In this document: in pieces, positions 1 to 7,817 of the stretch | How positions within the stretch are numbered: position 1 is the first letter of the stretch | Layout of the letters: each line of letters opens with the position of its first letter | Source: Bradyrhizobium australiense | GTDB lineage: Bacteria; Pseudomonadota; Alphaproteobacteria; Rhizobiales; Xanthobacteraceae | Assembly: GCF_013114825.1 (NCBI RefSeq) | Contig: NZ_JAAVLX010000007.1 | Span: forward strand, 496,001-560,000 | Length of the DNA stretch: 64,000 nucleotides | Direction of reading: 5' to 3' | The notes under the pieces: generated by a model | What the model saw: the letters and a program-made list of their open reading frames with translations, nothing else | What the model was told of the DNA's origin: nothing | Database searches by the model: none | Position numbers and translations under genes: made by a program

Positions 1-1407
1 CACTTTTCCGGGGTTGAGCAGACCCTGCGCGTCGAAGGCGCATTTCAGGCGCTGCTGCTGGTTGAGGTCGATTTCGGAAAACATCTCGCCCATCAGGTCG
101 CGCTTCTCAATGCCGACGCCATGTTCGCCGGTGAGCACGCCGCCGAATTCGACGCAGGCCCGCAGGATGTCGGCGCCGAAAGCCTCCGCCCGCTCGATCT
201 CGCCGGGCTTGTTGGCGTCGTACAGGATCAAGGGGTGCAAATTGCCGTCGCCGGCGTGGAATACGTTGGCAACACGCAGATCGTATTTCGCCGACAGGTC
301 GCGGATGCGCGCGAGCGCCTTCGGCAGCGCGCCGCGCGGGATGGTGCCGTCCATGCAGAGATAGTCCGGCGAAATCCGCCCTACGGCTGGAAACGCCGCC
401 TTGCGGCCGGCCCAGAACAGATTGCGCTCGGCCTCCGATGTCGAAATCTGGCAGCTCGTCGAGCCGCAGCTTTGCGCGATCGCCTCGACGCGCTTGATCA
501 ATTCGTCGACCTCAACGCTCGGACCATCGAGTTCGATGATCAGAAGCGCCTCGACGTCGAGCGGATATCCGGCGTGAACAAAGGCTTCGGCGGCGTGGAT
601 CGCCGGCTTGTCCATCATCTCCATGCCGCCCGGAATGATGCCGGCACCGATGATCTCAGCCACGCACTCGCCGGCCGCCTCGACCTCGGCGAAGCCGACC
701 ATTAGCGCCCGGGCCGTCTCCGGCTTCTGCAGGATTCGCACCGTGATCTCGGTGATCACGCCGAGCAGCCCTTCCGAACCCGTGATGATGCCCATCAAAT
801 CGTAGCCGGCGTTCTCGGCGGCCTTGCCGCCGATGCGCAAAACCTCGCCGGACATCAGCACGATCTCGCAGCCCAGCACGTTGTTCGTGGTCATGCCGTA
901 TTTCAGGCAATGCACGCCGCCGGAATTCTCCGCGACATTGCCGCCGATCGAGCAGGCGATTTGCGAGGAGGGATCGGGCGCGTAATAGAATCCGGCATGC
1001 GCCACCGCCTGGCTGATGGCGAGGTTGGTGACGCCGGGTTCGGTCACCACCACGCGGTTATCGAAATCGATCTCGCGGATGCGCTTGAACTTGCCGAGCC
1101 CCAGCAACACGCCGTCCACGAGCGGCAGCGCTCCGCCTGACAGAGACGTGCCGGAGCCGCGCGGCACCACCTTGATGCCCTGCTCGAAGCAGTATTTGAG
1201 AACGCTGGATACCTGCTCCGTGGTGTCGGGCAGCACCACCAGCATCGGCGGCTGCCGGTAGGCGGTGAGACCATCGGACTCATAGGCCAGCATCTCGGCC
1301 GCGCTGTCGATCACGCCCTCGCCCGGCACGATGGCGCGCAACGCCGCCACGATTTCGCCGCGACGGCTGAGAACCGCCTGATCGGCAGCCGGCATCATGA
1401 TGGCCAT
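1..1407 (-). CDS. glcD: FAD-linked oxidase, glycolate oxidase GlcD-like (3' end off window)
   Basis: The frame is open from ATG 1407 to the left edge (469 codons seen; the family is usually about 490-500, so only the extreme C-terminus is missing). An AGGAGG ribosome site lies 7 bases upstream. An FAD-binding PCMH domain is shown by PRGSGTSLSGG near residues 82-92, and the FAD-oxidase C-terminal domain by GEHGVGIEKRDLM near residue 445. Known members oxidise glycolate or other 2-hydroxyacids such as D-lactate and pass electrons to the membrane chain with GlcE and GlcF, which would lie to the left. The exact substrate cannot be read from sequence. Confidence 0.9.
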   Translation of the reverse strand, partial: MAIMMPAADQAVLSRRGEIVAALRAIVPGEGVIDSAAEMLAYESDGLTAYRQPPMLVVLPDTTEQVSSVLKYCFEQGIKVVPRGSGTSLSGGALPLVDGVLLGLGKFKRIREIDFDNRVVVTEPGVTNLAISQAVAHAGFYYAPDPSSQIACSIGGNVAENSGGVHCLKYGMTTNNVLGCEIVLMSGEVLRIGGKAAENAGYDLMGIITGSEGLLGVITEITVRILQKPETARALMVGFAEVEAAGECVAEIIGAGIIPGGMEMMDKPAIHAAEAFVHAGYPLDVEALLIIELDGPSVEVDELIKRVEAIAQSCGSTSCQISTSEAERNLFWAGRKAAFPAVGRISPDYLCMDGTIPRGALPKALARIRDLSAKYDLRVANVFHAGDGNLHPLILYDANKPGEIERAEAFGADILRACVEFGGVLTGEHGVGIEKRDLMGEMFSEIDLNQQQRLKCAFDAQGLLNPGKV

Positions 1408-1639
1408 GCGTGTCCCTCCTGGGCCCGCGAATTAACGATTTGTGTTGGCAAATCAAGCACGTCTACAAAAGTTTGGGTAGGCCATCCGAAGGTCGGATTG
1501 CCACGGTTCAAACGATCAGTTCTCTCTGGGACAAGTCGGCAATGGTGAAACCTGTCAAGGTTTCGTGGCTTGTCCTATCCAACCGGGCCTGCCACAAGAA
1601 ATCCGTCTCTCTGACCTGGGAAGAAACAAAGAGCACCAC

Positions 1640-2032
1640 ATGAAAACATCGACTTTGAGCGCGCTGGTTGTCGTTACTTCATTGACCGCAGCATCCAGCG
1701 CGCTGGCGCAGGACGCCGCCGCCGGCAAAACCTCGTTCAACAAATGCCTGGCCTGCCATGCGATCGGCGAGGGCGCCAAGAACAAGGTCGGCCCGGTGCT
1801 GAACGGGCTCGATGGCCGCAAGTCCGGCTCTGTCGAGGGTTATTCCTATTCGGACGCCAACAAGAATTCCGGGATCACCTGGGGCAAGGATGTGTTCCTC
1901 GAATACATCAAGGACCCGAAGGCGAAGATTCCGGGCACCAAGATGATCTTCGCCGGCATTAAGAACGAGAAAGAGGCCAACGACCTCTGGGCCTATGTCT
2001 CCTCGTTCGACAAGGACGGGAAGCAGAAGTGA
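1640..2032 (+). CDS. periplasmic class I cytochrome c (c2/c550 type)
   Basis: A 130-residue protein with a signal peptide (cleavage probably after ALA, residue 23). The single haem site is CLACH (residues 36-40), and the distal ligand is probably Met102 in PGTKMIF. Size and pattern fit the soluble cytochrome c2/c550 family, which shuttles electrons in the periplasm between bc1-type complexes or dehydrogenases and oxidases. It is divergent from glcD across 232 bp, which probably holds promoters for both; no clear boxes were seen. A functional link to the GlcD oxidase is inference only. Confidence 0.9.
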   Translation: MKTSTLSALVVVTSLTAASSALAQDAAAGKTSFNKCLACHAIGEGAKNKVGPVLNGLDGRKSGSVEGYSYSDANKNSGITWGKDVFLEYIKDPKAKIPGTKMIFAGIKNEKEANDLWAYVSSFDKDGKQK

Positions 2033-2080
2033 GAGCTGGGCCTTATTCTGTGGCGATTTGAGTCCAGCATCTCGCGTCGC

Positions 2081-2250
2081 CTCACCCTCCCCTGGAGAGG
2101 TCCGAGACGAGCAAAGCTCGCGCGTGGGTCGGCTCAGATGGAGCGCAGTGGAATGTGAGACGGGGTGGGGTATCTCCCCACTCGGTAACTGTTGGCCGCG
2201 GAGAGACCGTCACCCCACCGCTACGCGGCGACCCTCCCCCTCCAGGGGAG
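2081..2250. repeat. intergenic element with inverted CTCCCCTGGAG ends
   Basis: The left end (CTCCCCTGGAG, about 2088-2098) is matched in inverted orientation at the right end (about 2235-2250). The interior has further GGGGTGGGG / CCCCACC complementarity. It fills most of the roughly 300-bp gap after the cytochrome gene, where no gene is visible. Elements of this look are common between Bradyrhizobium genes; it may also act as a transcript end for both flanking convergent genes. Confidence 0.6.
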
Positions 2251-2332
2251 AAGAAAAACGGCGTCCAGTCGGCCTTCCGCTTTGGCTGAGGAGCCCTGCT
2301 CTGATTGAGAGAGAGCTCCAGCACCCGCCCAT

Positions 2333-2626
2333 TCAAGCGAGCGTGTGCACAATCACCGGTCCGGCGGTCGCGGTCGCTGGCCCGGTCAGTAGCGGCGCCA
2401 AATCGTGTTCGATCCACGCCAGCGCGCGCTTGTTGGACTCCTCGGCGGCCGCAAAGTTGTTGAACAGGCTAATCGCGATCACCGTATCGTCGGGCGCATA
2501 GACCACGTAATAGCCCATGAAGCCTTCGACGCCGCTGATGACGGGAATCGCGCCTTCCTTGATTCTGCGTGTCAGCTCTTCGGCCTTGCCAGCCTTGGCC
2601 TTGCCCTGACGAATGGCGGCGTACAT
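2333..2626 (-). CDS. small ABM-type dimeric alpha/beta-barrel protein
   Basis: A 97-residue protein starting MYAAIRQGKAKAGKAEEL, with a GGGAGAG ribosome site just upstream that favours this ATG over an upstream in-frame codon. The pattern (strand, helix ending in EEGAIP-like stretch, GFMGYYVVYAPDDTVIAISLF, second helix) is that of the antibiotic-biosynthesis-monooxygenase / stress-responsive barrel superfamily. Such proteins dimerise and range from haem-degrading to unassigned. No catalytic residues can be named, so function stays open. Confidence 0.7.
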   Translation of the reverse strand: MYAAIRQGKAKAGKAEELTRRIKEGAIPVISGVEGFMGYYVVYAPDDTVIAISLFNNFAAAEESNKRALAWIEHDLAPLLTGPATATAGPVIVHTLA

Positions 2627-2812
2627 GGGGCTCTCCCTCGAAGGTAAGCTGCCCGATATCACGACTCCTAAGGTTCATCCCTGGCGGGACGAGCAGCGGA
2701 ATCCCGCGCGCACCGATCGTATCCCATCCGGAGCCGCCAGACCACGTGCGGTCTCATCGTCGGTGCCGAGTCGCGCGAGAACGCGTCGATAGGACCCGAC
2801 GTCCCGCACGCT

Positions 2813-3802
2813 TCAATTGGCCGCCGCTGTCGCGCTCGATGCCATCGCTGATATCATCGCCTCGAGTTCGGCGATGACGAGATCGGGAACCGCATTCTGG
2901 ATCATGTGTCCCACACCCGGCAACACGATCAGTTTCGCGCTCGGCGCCGCCGCCGCGAACGGCCGTGAGTGGATGTTGGTCGACACCATCTTGTCGGCGT
3001 CGCCGGTGATGATGGTGACGGGCGCCTTGATCTCGCGGTAGCGCGGCGCCTGCTCGGCGACCGCCGCTTTCAGCGTCACCAGATCGCGCGCATTGGCAAT
3101 GAATTCGCGCGGACGCAGCAATAGCGGCGTAGCGGTGTTTTTGACGAAACCGTCCGGCATCGTCTGCGGCAGGAACACGCCGCGCGCGCCCGAATCCGCC
3201 AGCAGTAGCCCGAGCGGCAGCGTGATGGTGTAGGCGAACAGCGGGCCGATTACCGGCGTGGCGATCAGCCTGTTGTAGCGCCCGACGCCGCCGGGCCACG
3301 GATAGGCCACCGGCGCGAGCATCACCAGGCCGGCGACGGCCTGCGGGTAATCCAGAGCGATGCGCGCGCCCAGCGCGCCGGCCCAGGAATGTACCACAAA
3401 GATCGCACTGCCGACGCCGAGCTTGGCCAGCGCCTCTTCGATCATGCGGGCCTGAATTTCGGGCGTGGAGTCCTCGGGGCGGGCGCGGGTGCTCCAGCCG
3501 TGCCCGGGACGGTCGATCAGAATCACGCGGTGCTTTGCGGCAAGCCGCTCCCCGACCGGTTGCCGCATCACTTCCAGATTGGAACTTGCGCCATGCAGCA
3601 TTACGATCGGTGGGCCGGCCGCCTCGCGCGGGCCGATATCGACGATATGGAGGGCCCCGCCCGCCACCTCGACCATCCCGCCTTGGGCCGGATGGGCCCG
3701 CTGGGCCAGAAAAACGCCGGCTTGCGTGACCAGGGCCAGCACCAGCAGCGCCGCCACTAAAATCACCACCACCATCGAGAATTTCCGGCTGATTTTTTGC
3801 AC
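2813..3802 (-). CDS. membrane-anchored alpha/beta hydrolase
   Basis: A 329-residue protein. One N-terminal membrane segment (residues about 10-33) is followed by an alpha/beta-hydrolase fold: oxyanion region MLHGASSN (68-75), nucleophile elbow VVHSWAGALG with Ser139, acid at Asp268 or Asp270 (ITGDADKM), and His299 (LPGVGHMI). The elbow lacks both glycines of the usual GxSxG (V-H-S-W-A), but the triad is present. The substrate is unknown; related proteins are annotated as epoxide hydrolase, haloperoxidase or lipase. It stands alone, convergent with the ABM-type gene. Confidence 0.85.
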   Translation of the reverse strand: MQKISRKFSMVVVILVAALLVLALVTQAGVFLAQRAHPAQGGMVEVAGGALHIVDIGPREAAGPPIVMLHGASSNLEVMRQPVGERLAAKHRVILIDRPGHGWSTRARPEDSTPEIQARMIEEALAKLGVGSAIFVVHSWAGALGARIALDYPQAVAGLVMLAPVAYPWPGGVGRYNRLIATPVIGPLFAYTITLPLGLLLADSGARGVFLPQTMPDGFVKNTATPLLLRPREFIANARDLVTLKAAVAEQAPRYREIKAPVTIITGDADKMVSTNIHSRPFAAAAPSAKLIVLPGVGHMIQNAVPDLVIAELEAMISAMASSATAAAN

Positions 3803-4038
3803 CAGCGAGCTACGGCCCGGATCGGTGCGGGTTTCGGAGGTTGTCCACAGGGGGCCGAGCCTGTGGATAGCGGGGTCATACTGACGTCATCAGCAAGTTT
3901 GTACAGTGACGTTGCCACTTTCGCCATGTGTGGGCGTGCCTGATTGGGGGGTAGCCGGGCGCCCGCATTGTACCCAACATCCACAGGAACAGGGGCGCTC
4001 ACTACAAATTGTTCCAGCGTATCATCGGAGGACTATCC

Positions 4039-4218
4039 ATGATTTCCGACGCAAGCGAAGCCGCCATCGATCAGATCGTAGCGAGTTGCAATGGCGACAT
4101 CCGCGGCGCACTCAAGGCGCTACTGCGGGTCAACGAGCAGCTTGAGACGGAATTGGCGCAAATCTATGCGGCGGTAGGACTCGACAATCTGGCCCGCGGC
4201 AGCAACGCCGTACACTGA
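4039..4218 (+). CDS. conserved 59-residue hypothetical protein
   Basis: ATG 4039 has an ideal GGAGGA ribosome site at 4027-4032, so it is preferred over an upstream in-frame ATG at 4009. The product (MISDASEAAIDQIVASCNG...) is almost all helical, with a segment rich in Leu, Glu and Gln, no signal peptide and no cysteine pair. Similar short proteins are familiar in rhizobial genomes, but I know of no assigned function. It is transcribed alone and convergent with the broken secreted-protein gene. Confidence 0.7.
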   Translation: MISDASEAAIDQIVASCNGDIRGALKALLRVNEQLETELAQIYAAVGLDNLARGSNAVH

Positions 4219-4267
4219 GGCGTTTGCAGGCCGCCGCGTTCTAAGACGCAAACGGCTCAAGAGCACG

Positions 4268-4534
4268 CTAGTTCGATTTGTCCTCTTCCGGCATCTCTGC
4301 GGCCGGCTCTTCCACCGCCGGGCATTGGCTGATGGTCGAACGGGCTTGTCGAGCGACTTGCAAGCTCCGGTTCCGAACCAGATGTTTCCGCCGACCCGGG
4401 CGTCGACGATGGGATTGCTCGTGACAATCTCGCATGTTGCGGTGGCGCGGTTGCCGACCACCCAATACAGCTTGGGCGAAAGCGCAGGTTCCGGTGGCGA
4501 CCATCATCGCGCCGGCCAGCAGCAATGATTTCAT
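4268..4534 (-). pseudogene. small exported protein with two compensating frameshifts
   Basis: The start MKSLLLAGAMMVATGTCAFAQ (ATG 4534) is a clear signal peptide. Near 4474-4478 the sensible reading moves to another frame, giving KLYWVVGNRATATCEIVTS and NIWFGTGACKSLD. Near 4355 it returns to the first frame, giving STISQCPAVEEPAAEMPEEDKSN and a stop at 4268. The spliced product of about 88 residues resembles a family of short rhizobial exported proteins with two conserved cysteines. As sequenced, neither frame gives that protein. A sequencing error is possible. Confidence 0.65.
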
Positions 4535-4634
4535 GGCTCGATTCTGTGACGCAGTCAGCCAAACAATAGTGCACACCCGGCGCGACACTCCTGCCTGGTG
4601 CAAATCGTCGGAAGTCAGCGTTAAGCGCAAAAGC

Positions 4635-5291
4635 TCAGATATCGCGACCTTCGACCTTTTCGGTCAACGTCTTGACGAGTTCCGGCACCTTTTCGAGATG
4701 CGGATTGACGGCCAGCGCCTTGCGGAACGCTTCCAGCGCGCGCTTTTCGTCGCCAATGTCCTGCATGATCATGCCAAGCCCGGCCAGCGCGCCAAAATGC
4801 CGGGGCTCGCGGATCAGCACCTGCCGGATGTCCTCCAGCGAATGGGTATAATCGTTCTTCAGGTAATACAACGTGGCGCGGCGGTTCCATGCCTCGACGT
4901 AATCGGGACGCAGCTTGACGACGGCATCCAGCAGTTTCAGGGCGACGTCGATCTTCTGCGCATCCATCGCGGCCTTTGCGCGCAACATCAACAGCGCAGC
5001 CGTGTCGCTCGGGGTCTGCATCCACAGCGCCCAGATCCGCGCCTCGACGTGCTTGGCGCTGGCTTCATCGGGAGCCGCTTTCAGGGCACCGAACAAGAAA
5101 TCCAGCCCGCGGGTGCGATCGGCGCCGACTTTGGGAAGCTTGCTCGGCGCTTCCGGCAATTTCTTCTCGGCTTTCGGCGGTGGAATGACCCTGGGGTCAT
5201 TCTGGGCAAAAGCAGCGGCCGGCACGGCTGTCATGACAGCGGCGAGGACCACAATCCGGCAGTTACGGGCGCCCAGGAATCTCGAAATCAT
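4635..5291 (-). CDS. exported TPR-repeat protein
   Basis: A 218-residue protein with signal peptide (residues 1-29, ending AAAFA), a Pro/Lys-rich linker (PPPKAEKKLPEAPSKLP), then about three tetratricopeptide repeats from residue 95 on. Examples are ALKLLDAVVKLRPDYVEAWNR and ALAGLGMIMQDIGDEKRALEA, the latter followed by a P at the helix end. Such proteins are periplasmic adaptors; no enzymatic motif is present and the partner is unknown. It is 90 bp downstream of rpmJ on the same strand, with a hairpin between them. Confidence 0.85.
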   Translation of the reverse strand: MISRFLGARNCRIVVLAAVMTAVPAAAFAQNDPRVIPPPKAEKKLPEAPSKLPKVGADRTRGLDFLFGALKAAPDEASAKHVEARIWALWMQTPSDTAALLMLRAKAAMDAQKIDVALKLLDAVVKLRPDYVEAWNRRATLYYLKNDYTHSLEDIRQVLIREPRHFGALAGLGMIMQDIGDEKRALEAFRKALAVNPHLEKVPELVKTLTEKVEGRDI

Positions 5292-5373
5292 GGGGCAAGT
5301 CTAGACGCGCAAAATCGCGCCGCAAGCAGCAGATCGTCAAAGACCCGTGAAGCGAACATAAAAGCCGGCTCAG

Positions 5374-5393
5374 CGCCAAGCTCAGCCTTGGCG
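5374..5393 (-). terminator. hairpin at the 3' end of rpmJ
   Basis: On the minus strand CGCCAAG and CTTGGCG form a 7-bp stem with a 6-base loop overlapping the rpmJ stop. A short TTTTAT tract follows about 10 bases later. It is a plausible but imperfect intrinsic terminator. Confidence 0.4.
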
Positions 5394-5507
5394 GGCCTTG
5401 AAGCGGCGCTGTACCTTGTTGATCACGTAAACCCGGCCCTTGCGACGGACCAGACGGTTGTTGCGGTGGCGGCCGCGCAGCGATTTCAATGAGTTACGGA
5501 CCTTCAT
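5382..5507 (-). CDS. rpmJ: 50S ribosomal protein bL36, zinc-free long form
   Basis: A 41-residue, strongly basic protein (MKVRNSLKSLRGRHRNNR...). It matches the bL36 form found in alphaproteobacteria: 41 rather than 37-38 residues, without the CxxC...H zinc ligands of the other form. It binds 23S rRNA in the large subunit. It is monocistronic, with the zinc-free form being the normal one in this lineage. Confidence 0.95.
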   Translation of the reverse strand: MKVRNSLKSLRGRHRNNRLVRRKGRVYVINKVQRRFKARQG

Positions 5508-5848
5508 GGGACAATCCTGATGCTTTGAAAGGCCGTGCTGGAGGCCCGAACCTGAGCTACCCGAGAGTGGCAAAATGGGATTAATCCCGAAAGCGGCCAG
5601 CCGCCCGGGACGGGGCGGTTTCTAAGGCAAGGTGGCACCGGATGTCAATGCGGATAGGGCCGTTTCGGGGCCTCTTGCGCCGCTGGCTCCCCGGAAAATA
5701 GCCGTCATTCCGGGGCGATGCGCAGCATCGAACTAAGGTGCGCAACTGCGCATCTGAGAATCTCGAGATTCCCCGGTGCGCAATTGCGCACCTGAGGTCT
5801 GGTCCTTCGGACCATTCCGGAATGACGCTGTGGAAGCGGCCACCCGCC
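5508..5848. other. 341-bp intergenic region without a gene
   Basis: It holds the upstream region of rpmJ (5508-5702) and one copy of the palindromic repeat family A (5703-5827). No coding sequence or RNA gene is apparent. Confidence 0.6.
5703..5827 (+). repeat. palindromic repeat family A, copy 1
   Basis: It runs from GTCATTCCGGGGCGATGCG to CATTCCGGAATGACG. It contains CATCGAACTAAGGTGCGCA, the palindrome-centred CTCGAGATTC stretch and the perfect 16-mer GTGCGCAATTGCGCAC. This copy is longer than the others because the GTGCGCA palindrome occurs twice. Other copies lie at 19142-19245, 46363-46465 and 61320-61424. Confidence 0.85.
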
Positions 5849-6298
5849 TCACTGGCAAAACAGATCGCGCGGGAATTCGACCAACGCCTCGCCGGTCGCG
5901 ACCTTTTCGCCCGTCTGGTTCTTCACCACCACGTCGATCAATACCCAGCGGGATTTTTCAGTCACCTGCTTGGCCTTGATGATTCCCGTGGGCTGGATGG
6001 TGTCGCCCGGTCGGACCGGCTTGACCCATCGCGTCTCCAGCCGGCGGTGGATTGCGCCTGCAGGGTATGCCCAGTCGGTGATCATGCGCGAGATCAGGCC
6101 AAAATTGTTCATGCCGTGCATAATGATGCCGCCGAAATTGGTCTTGCCGAAACTGCCCTTCATGTACTCGTCATCGAGATGCAGCGGGTTGTAGTCGAGC
6201 GAGGCGTCGCAAAACAGTCGGATGGATTCGCGGCTCACCGCGAAGGCGGGACCGTCGATGGCATCGCCGGCTCTGAGCTTTTCGAACGTCGTGGCCAT
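5849..6298 (-). CDS. MaoC-type (R)-hydratase, catalytic subunit
   Basis: A 149-residue hot-dog-fold protein. ATG 6298 has a GGGGAGG ribosome site, better than an upstream GTG at 6316. The hydratase-2 motif is intact: DYNPLH gives Asp35 and His40, the residues that activate water for addition to an enoyl-CoA. The upstream gene (6313-6789) codes for a matching half without the His. Together they probably form a two-subunit dehydratase acting on a beta-hydroxyacyl-CoA or similar thioester. The substrate is unknown. Confidence 0.85.
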   Translation of the reverse strand: MATTFEKLRAGDAIDGPAFAVSRESIRLFCDASLDYNPLHLDDEYMKGSFGKTNFGGIIMHGMNNFGLISRMITDWAYPAGAIHRRLETRWVKPVRPGDTIQPTGIIKAKQVTEKSRWVLIDVVVKNQTGEKVATGEALVEFPRDLFCQ

Positions 6299-6312
6299 TG
6301 CAACCTCCCCGC

Positions 6313-6789
6313 TCACATCGGCCGAATCGTCCAGCCGCGGCCGGAACAGATTACGTCGCCCTTCTGATTAAAGAACACGTTGTCGTGCACCACGAACAAC
6401 CGCTCGCGCTTGATGAACTTGTCGAGCGCGCGGGCCTGCAAGGTGACGACATCGTTCGGCCGCGCCGGAATGTTGTAGCTCCAGGATTGCCCGGCATTGA
6501 CGGTGCCGGGCGAGCGCATCCAGTCATCCGCCGGCGTGCAGGAGAACATCAGGAGGATATGGATCGAAGGAGGCGCGATCAGCCCGCCATAGCGCGTGGT
6601 CTTCGCATAGGCCTCATCGAAATAGATCGGGTGATCCTCGCCGACCGATTTGCAGTACAGCTCGATCGCCTCTTTCGTCAGCGTGTAGGGAATGGTCTTG
6701 CGCGGCTCGCCGGGAACGATGTCGTCCCAGACCTTTCGCAGATTGGCGTCTTTCCAGAAATCGGTCTCGAAGGCCTGCGTTTGGGCCAT
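6313..6789 (-). CDS. MaoC/FAS1-like dehydratase N-terminal-type subunit
   Basis: A 158-residue hot-dog protein related to the N-terminal half of double hot-dog hydratases. At the active-site position it has DHPIYF (52-57), so the catalytic His is replaced by Tyr56; it is probably the acyl-binding rather than the catalytic partner. It precedes the catalytic subunit with 14 bp between its stop and the partner's ATG, which fits a heterodimer. It is divergent from an amidohydrolase across a 107-bp AT-richer promoter region. Confidence 0.8.
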   Translation of the reverse strand: MAQTQAFETDFWKDANLRKVWDDIVPGEPRKTIPYTLTKEAIELYCKSVGEDHPIYFDEAYAKTTRYGGLIAPPSIHILLMFSCTPADDWMRSPGTVNAGQSWSYNIPARPNDVVTLQARALDKFIKRERLFVVHDNVFFNQKGDVICSGRGWTIRPM

Positions 6790-6848
6790 GCCGCGCTCCC
6801 ATATTTTCCGCCTTTTGTTTCTGCCGCCTTGCGGAATTTGTTATATAG

Positions 6849-6854
6849 TATAAT
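6849..6854 (+). promoter_or_regulatory. TATAAT -10-like box upstream of the amidohydrolase
   Basis: A perfect TATAAT lies in an unusually AT-rich stretch (6840-6870), 43 bases before ATG 6897. No convincing -35 box at the right distance was found. Confidence 0.3.
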
Positions 6855-6896
6855 CAATTTTTCAGACCCAAAAATCAAGCCGGTGGGAAACCCAGA

Positions 6897-7781
6897 ATGA
6901 CCAAGCTCAAGCTGCCCGATATCGAGAAAGTTGTCGCGATCGACATCCACACCCATGCGGAAGAGCCCTGCGGCCTGCATGGCGACGACGGCTATGACGA
7001 TTTCCAGGAGCGCATGGCGGAGTACTTCAAATCGCCGCACAAGCATCCACCGACCGTGCCGGAGACCGCGGCGTATTACCGCTCGAAGAACATCGCGGCC
7101 GTGATCTTCCCGGTCGATGCCGAGCGCGAGACCGGCTTCCGCCGGTACAACAATTACGAGATGCTGGAAGTCGCCTCCGACCATCTCGACGTTTTGATCC
7201 CGTTCGTCTCGATCGATCCGCACAAGGGCAAGTTAGGGGTGCGCGAAGCGCGCAAGCTGATCGAGGAATATGGCGTTCGCGGCTTCAAATTCCATCCGAC
7301 TATGCAAGGCTTTTATGCCAACGACCGCATGGCCTATCCGCTCTATGAAGCGATCAATGACGGCGGCGCGATCGCGCTGTTTCATACCGGCCAGACCGGC
7401 GTCGGCTCAGGCATGCCCGGCGGCATGGGGATGCGCTTAAAATATTCCAACCCGATGTACATGGACGACGTCGCAGCGGATTTCCCGGACCTCAAGATCA
7501 TCCTCGCGCATCCCTCCTTCCCCTGGCAGGAAGAGGCATTGTCGGTCGCGACCCACAAGCCGAACGTCTATATCGACCTCTCCGGCTGGTCGCCGAAATA
7601 TTTCCCGCCGATCCTGGTGCGCTACATCAACTCGATCCTGCAGGACAAGATGCTGTTCGGCTCGGACTGGCCGGTGATCACGCCGGACCGCTGGCTGGCC
7701 GATTTTGCAAAACTCGAGATCCGCGAGGAGATCCGGCCCAAGGTGATGAAGGCCAACGCAAGGAAGATTTTGGGCATATAA
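6897..7781 (+). CDS. amidohydrolase-2 family metal hydrolase/decarboxylase
   Basis: A 294-residue TIM-barrel protein of the ACMSD-like amidohydrolase group: HxH metal motif IHTH (His18, His20), a FKFHP strand, the metal His in LAHPSFPW, and the catalytic Asp in FGSDWP. Known relatives decarboxylate or hydrolyse aromatic or lactone acids (2-amino-3-carboxymuconate semialdehyde, gamma-resorcylate, 2-pyrone-4,6-dicarboxylate). Facing a MaoC pair, it may belong to an aromatic or thioester degradation route; that is inference. Confidence 0.85.
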   Translation: MTKLKLPDIEKVVAIDIHTHAEEPCGLHGDDGYDDFQERMAEYFKSPHKHPPTVPETAAYYRSKNIAAVIFPVDAERETGFRRYNNYEMLEVASDHLDVLIPFVSIDPHKGKLGVREARKLIEEYGVRGFKFHPTMQGFYANDRMAYPLYEAINDGGAIALFHTGQTGVGSGMPGGMGMRLKYSNPMYMDDVAADFPDLKIILAHPSFPWQEEALSVATHKPNVYIDLSGWSPKYFPPILVRYINSILQDKMLFGSDWPVITPDRWLADFAKLEIREEIRPKVMKANARKILGI

Positions 7782-7817
7782 AGGGGTATCATCGCCGGCA
7801 CACTTGCGAGGTAGTCC

